Positions 4,998 to 6,417 of a DNA stretch of 6,417 bases are shown piece after piece (the first letter of the stretch is position 1; each line of letters opens with the position of its first letter). The position numbers and the translations under genes are program-made. Below the pieces are notes generated by a model that worked only from the letters and a program-made list of their open reading frames with translations, ran no database searches and was not told the DNA's origin. Origin of the DNA: CAZKTF01 sp964555565 (GTDB lineage: Bacteria; Planctomycetota; JAJSAM01; JAKLKS01); assembly GCA_964555565.1 (NCBI GenBank), contig CAZKTF010000211.1, positions 1-6,417 on the forward strand, given 5' to 3'.

Positions 4998-6020
4998 CTA
5001 CCCCCCGTCGCCGCCCGACGCACGCCCGGCGTCCCCTCCGGGCGCGGGCGGGGCGGGGACCGCCGGGGGGCCCCCCTCGCGGCGGCGGACGACCGTCGCC
5101 ACGAGCCAGGAGCCGAAGAGGAGGGCGGCGATGGCGCCCAGCGAGACCCCGGACGGGATCACCAGGTGGTGGTGGAGCACCATCTTGGCCCCCACGAAGA
5201 CGAGGACCAGGGAGATCCCCACCTTGAGGCCCGGGAGCCTCCCCAGCATCCCCGCCAGGACGAAGAACAGCGCCCGCAGCCCGAGGATGGCGAAGACGTT
5301 GGAGGTGTAAACGATGAAGGGCTCCTGCGTGATGGCCAGGACGGCGGGGACGGAGTCCACGGCAAAGACCACGTCGGTGGCCTCGATGAGGACCAGGACC
5401 AGGAGGAGGGGAGTCCCGAGGAGCCGTCCGTCGCGCCGCACGAGGAACCGCCCCCGCTCGTACTCCGGGACCATGGGGACCACCCGCCGCACCGCGCGGA
5501 AGGCGAAGCTCTTCTCCGGCTCGAACTCCGCCTCCTCCCCCGTGAGGAGCTTGAACCCGGTCCAGACGAGGAACCCCCCGAGGAGGTAGAACAGCCACTG
5601 GAAGCGCTGGAGCAGTTCGACGCCCGCCCACACGAAGAGCCCCCGCATCACGAGCGCGCCCAGGATCCCCCAGAACAGGACCCGGTGGCGCTGGTCGGCG
5701 GGGACGCGGAAGAACGAGAAGATGGTCAGGAAGACGAAGAGGTTGTCGATGCTGAGCGCCTCCTCGACCAGGTATCCCTGGAGGAAGTCCAGGGCGGGCC
5801 CGCGCCCGAACCGCCACCACACCCACCCGTTGAACGCTAGCGCCAGGAGGATCCAGACGACGCTCCAGGCCGCGGCCTCCCGGAAGGGGACCGCGTGGGC
5901 CTTCCGGTGCACGACGAACAGGTCCAGCGCGAGGAGGACCAGGACCACGAGGAGGAAGCCGGCCCACGCCTCCGGGGGGAACTCCAGGGGGACGGGGACG
6001 GCGGGGGTTTGGGGGGGCAC
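4998..6020 (-). CDS. TerC/Alx-family integral membrane protein
   Basis: This 340-residue protein has about nine hydrophobic segments (near 18-37, 50-70, 80-103, 112-135, 139-160, 200-226, 236-257, 264-282 and 289-311). It carries both TerC signature regions: EEALSIDN (86-93) and EATDVVFAVDS (213-223), whose acidic residues Glu86, Glu87, Asp92, Glu213, Asp216 and Asp222 are the conserved metal-binding candidates within the membrane. Family members include E. coli Alx (about 320 residues, linked to manganese export and alkaline pH) and TerC proteins of tellurite-resistance clusters; some help metalate exported proteins. The exact substrate cannot be read from the sequence. A soluble loop (about 161-199) splits the helices, and the C-terminus (315-340) is a Pro/Gly-rich tail. 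GTG 6020 is chosen because GAGG lies 5 nt upstream and no ATG occurs in frame in the short intergenic gap. It is the first gene of the proposed four-gene operon and is divergent from the Nudix gene. Confidence 0.94.
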   Translation of the reverse strand: MPPQTPAVPVPLEFPPEAWAGFLLVVLVLLALDLFVVHRKAHAVPFREAAAWSVVWILLALAFNGWVWWRFGRGPALDFLQGYLVEEALSIDNLFVFLTIFSFFRVPADQRHRVLFWGILGALVMRGLFVWAGVELLQRFQWLFYLLGGFLVWTGFKLLTGEEAEFEPEKSFAFRAVRRVVPMVPEYERGRFLVRRDGRLLGTPLLLVLVLIEATDVVFAVDSVPAVLAITQEPFIVYTSNVFAILGLRALFFVLAGMLGRLPGLKVGISLVLVFVGAKMVLHHHLVIPSGVSLGAIAALLFGSWLVATVVRRREGGPPAVPAPPAPGGDAGRASGGDGG

Positions 6021-6078
6021 GCGTTCCTCGCGCGCATCTTGGCCGGAGCGGCCGCGGGGCGTGAAGTAGGATGCGGGC
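6021..6078. promoter_or_regulatory. Divergent intergenic gap between the TerC and Nudix genes
   Basis: These 58 bp must hold the start signals for the leftward operon unless transcription starts inside the Nudix gene. A 13-bp inverted repeat, GGCCG-GAG-CGGCC (6041-6053), lies in the middle. No consensus -35/-10 pair is evident on either strand, as expected for a high-GC genome with divergent promoter sequences. Calling it a promoter region rests on gene orientation, not on motifs. Confidence 0.35.
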
Positions 6079-6417
6079 GTGCGGCCGGCGCGAGGTGCGG
6101 TGGAGATCTGCGTGGCGATCGTCCCCCGCCGGGGCCTCCTCCTCGTGCAGCGCCGTCCCCCGGGGGATCCCCCGGGCGGGACCTGGGAGTTCCCGGGGGG
6201 GAAGCGGCGCCCCGGCGAGCGCGGCCGGGCCTGCGCCGAGCGCGAGGCGCGGGAGGAGACGGGGCTCCGCGTCCGCGCGCTGCGCGAGAGGTGGCGGGTG
6301 CGGTGGGACTACCCGGACCACCGCGTCCACCTGCGCTTCTTCGAGTGCGAACTCGTCGGCGGCCGGCTCCGGCGGCGGGGGGCGGCGCTCCGCTGGGTGA
6401 CGCCGGCGGCGCTGGGC
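6079..6417 (+). CDS. MutT-type Nudix hydrolase, C-terminus cut by right edge
   Basis: 113 codons are present, without a stop. The Nudix box is perfect, G-x5-E-x7-REAxEETGL at residues 41-63, with the catalytic metal-binding glutamates in REAREE (55-60). It is preceded by GGTWEFPGGK (33-42), characteristic of MutT-like enzymes, and by a first strand 'VEICVAIV' and 'GLLLVQRRP'. MutT-type Nudix proteins hydrolyse 8-oxo-dGTP or other nucleoside diphosphate derivatives, cleaning damaged nucleotides in the cytoplasm; the 'WEFPGGK' lead-in favours MutT but does not prove the substrate. An in-frame stop at 6067-6069 limits the start. GTG 6079 has AGGA 7 nt upstream; GTG 6100, with GAGG 4 nt upstream, is an alternative that removes seven residues. 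About 20 residues are probably missing at the C-terminus. It is divergent from the TerC operon. Confidence 0.9.
   Translation, partial: MRPARGAVEICVAIVPRRGLLLVQRRPPGDPPGGTWEFPGGKRRPGERGRACAEREAREETGLRVRALRERWRVRWDYPDHRVHLRFFECELVGGRLRRRGAALRWVTPAALG

Noticed and set aside
3865..6330. 821-codon minus-strand open frame spanning the TerC and duplicated-protein genes
   Set aside because: It is a high-GC frame shadow: its translation is Arg/Pro/Gly-rich low complexity, and it overlaps two genes with clear families, repeats and ribosome binding sites in another frame.
6071..6400. Plus-strand open frame beginning with ATG at 6071
   Set aside because: It is out of frame with the perfect Nudix box and gives a Ser/Gly/Arg-rich peptide; the true frame starts at GTG 6079 or GTG 6100.

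Overview
This is a very GC-rich bacterial window (by eye about 70% G+C, with G or C at most third codon positions, GTG starts and long spurious open frames on every strand). It looks like chromosome rather than plasmid or phage: no tRNA, rRNA, transposase, integrase or CRISPR array was seen. The gene types and base composition would fit a high-GC lineage such as Planctomycetota, Myxococcota or a relative, but nothing here fixes the phylum.

Layout. (1) Positions 1-130, minus strand: the first 43 codons of a membrane protein that runs off the left edge, with a strong ribosome binding site. (2) Positions 131-939: an intergenic stretch of about 0.8 kb. It holds a tandem array of four two-hairpin repeats plus a decayed fifth copy (236-540), which resembles a REP element carrying the GTAG signature. 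It also holds a GC-poorer patch (about 700-790) with a perfect 15-bp palindrome between two promoter-like signals. (3) Positions 940-6020, minus strand: four closely spaced genes that look like one operon. In transcription order they are a TerC/Alx-family membrane protein (GTG 6020 to 4998), a 343-residue protein of unknown family made of two tandem copies of one domain (4961 to 3930), a small exported or anchored mono-heme cytochrome c (3868 to 3455), and a LonC-type Lon-like protease (GTG 3420 to 940). Gaps are 36, 61 and 34 bp, and each gene has a Shine-Dalgarno-like sequence. (4) Positions 6079-6417, plus strand: a divergent MutT-type Nudix hydrolase, cut by the right edge.

How they may work together. 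TerC/Alx proteins are linked to metal (manganese) export, metalation of exported proteins, and tellurite or pH stress. LonC-type proteases degrade unfolded proteins. Cytochrome c is an extracytoplasmic redox protein, and MutT-type Nudix enzymes remove damaged nucleotides. A stress or envelope-redox theme is therefore possible, but this is inference from co-location only. The most novel items are the duplicated unknown protein and its place between TerC and the cytochrome/protease pair, and the structured repeat array with a compensatory base-pair change in its stem.
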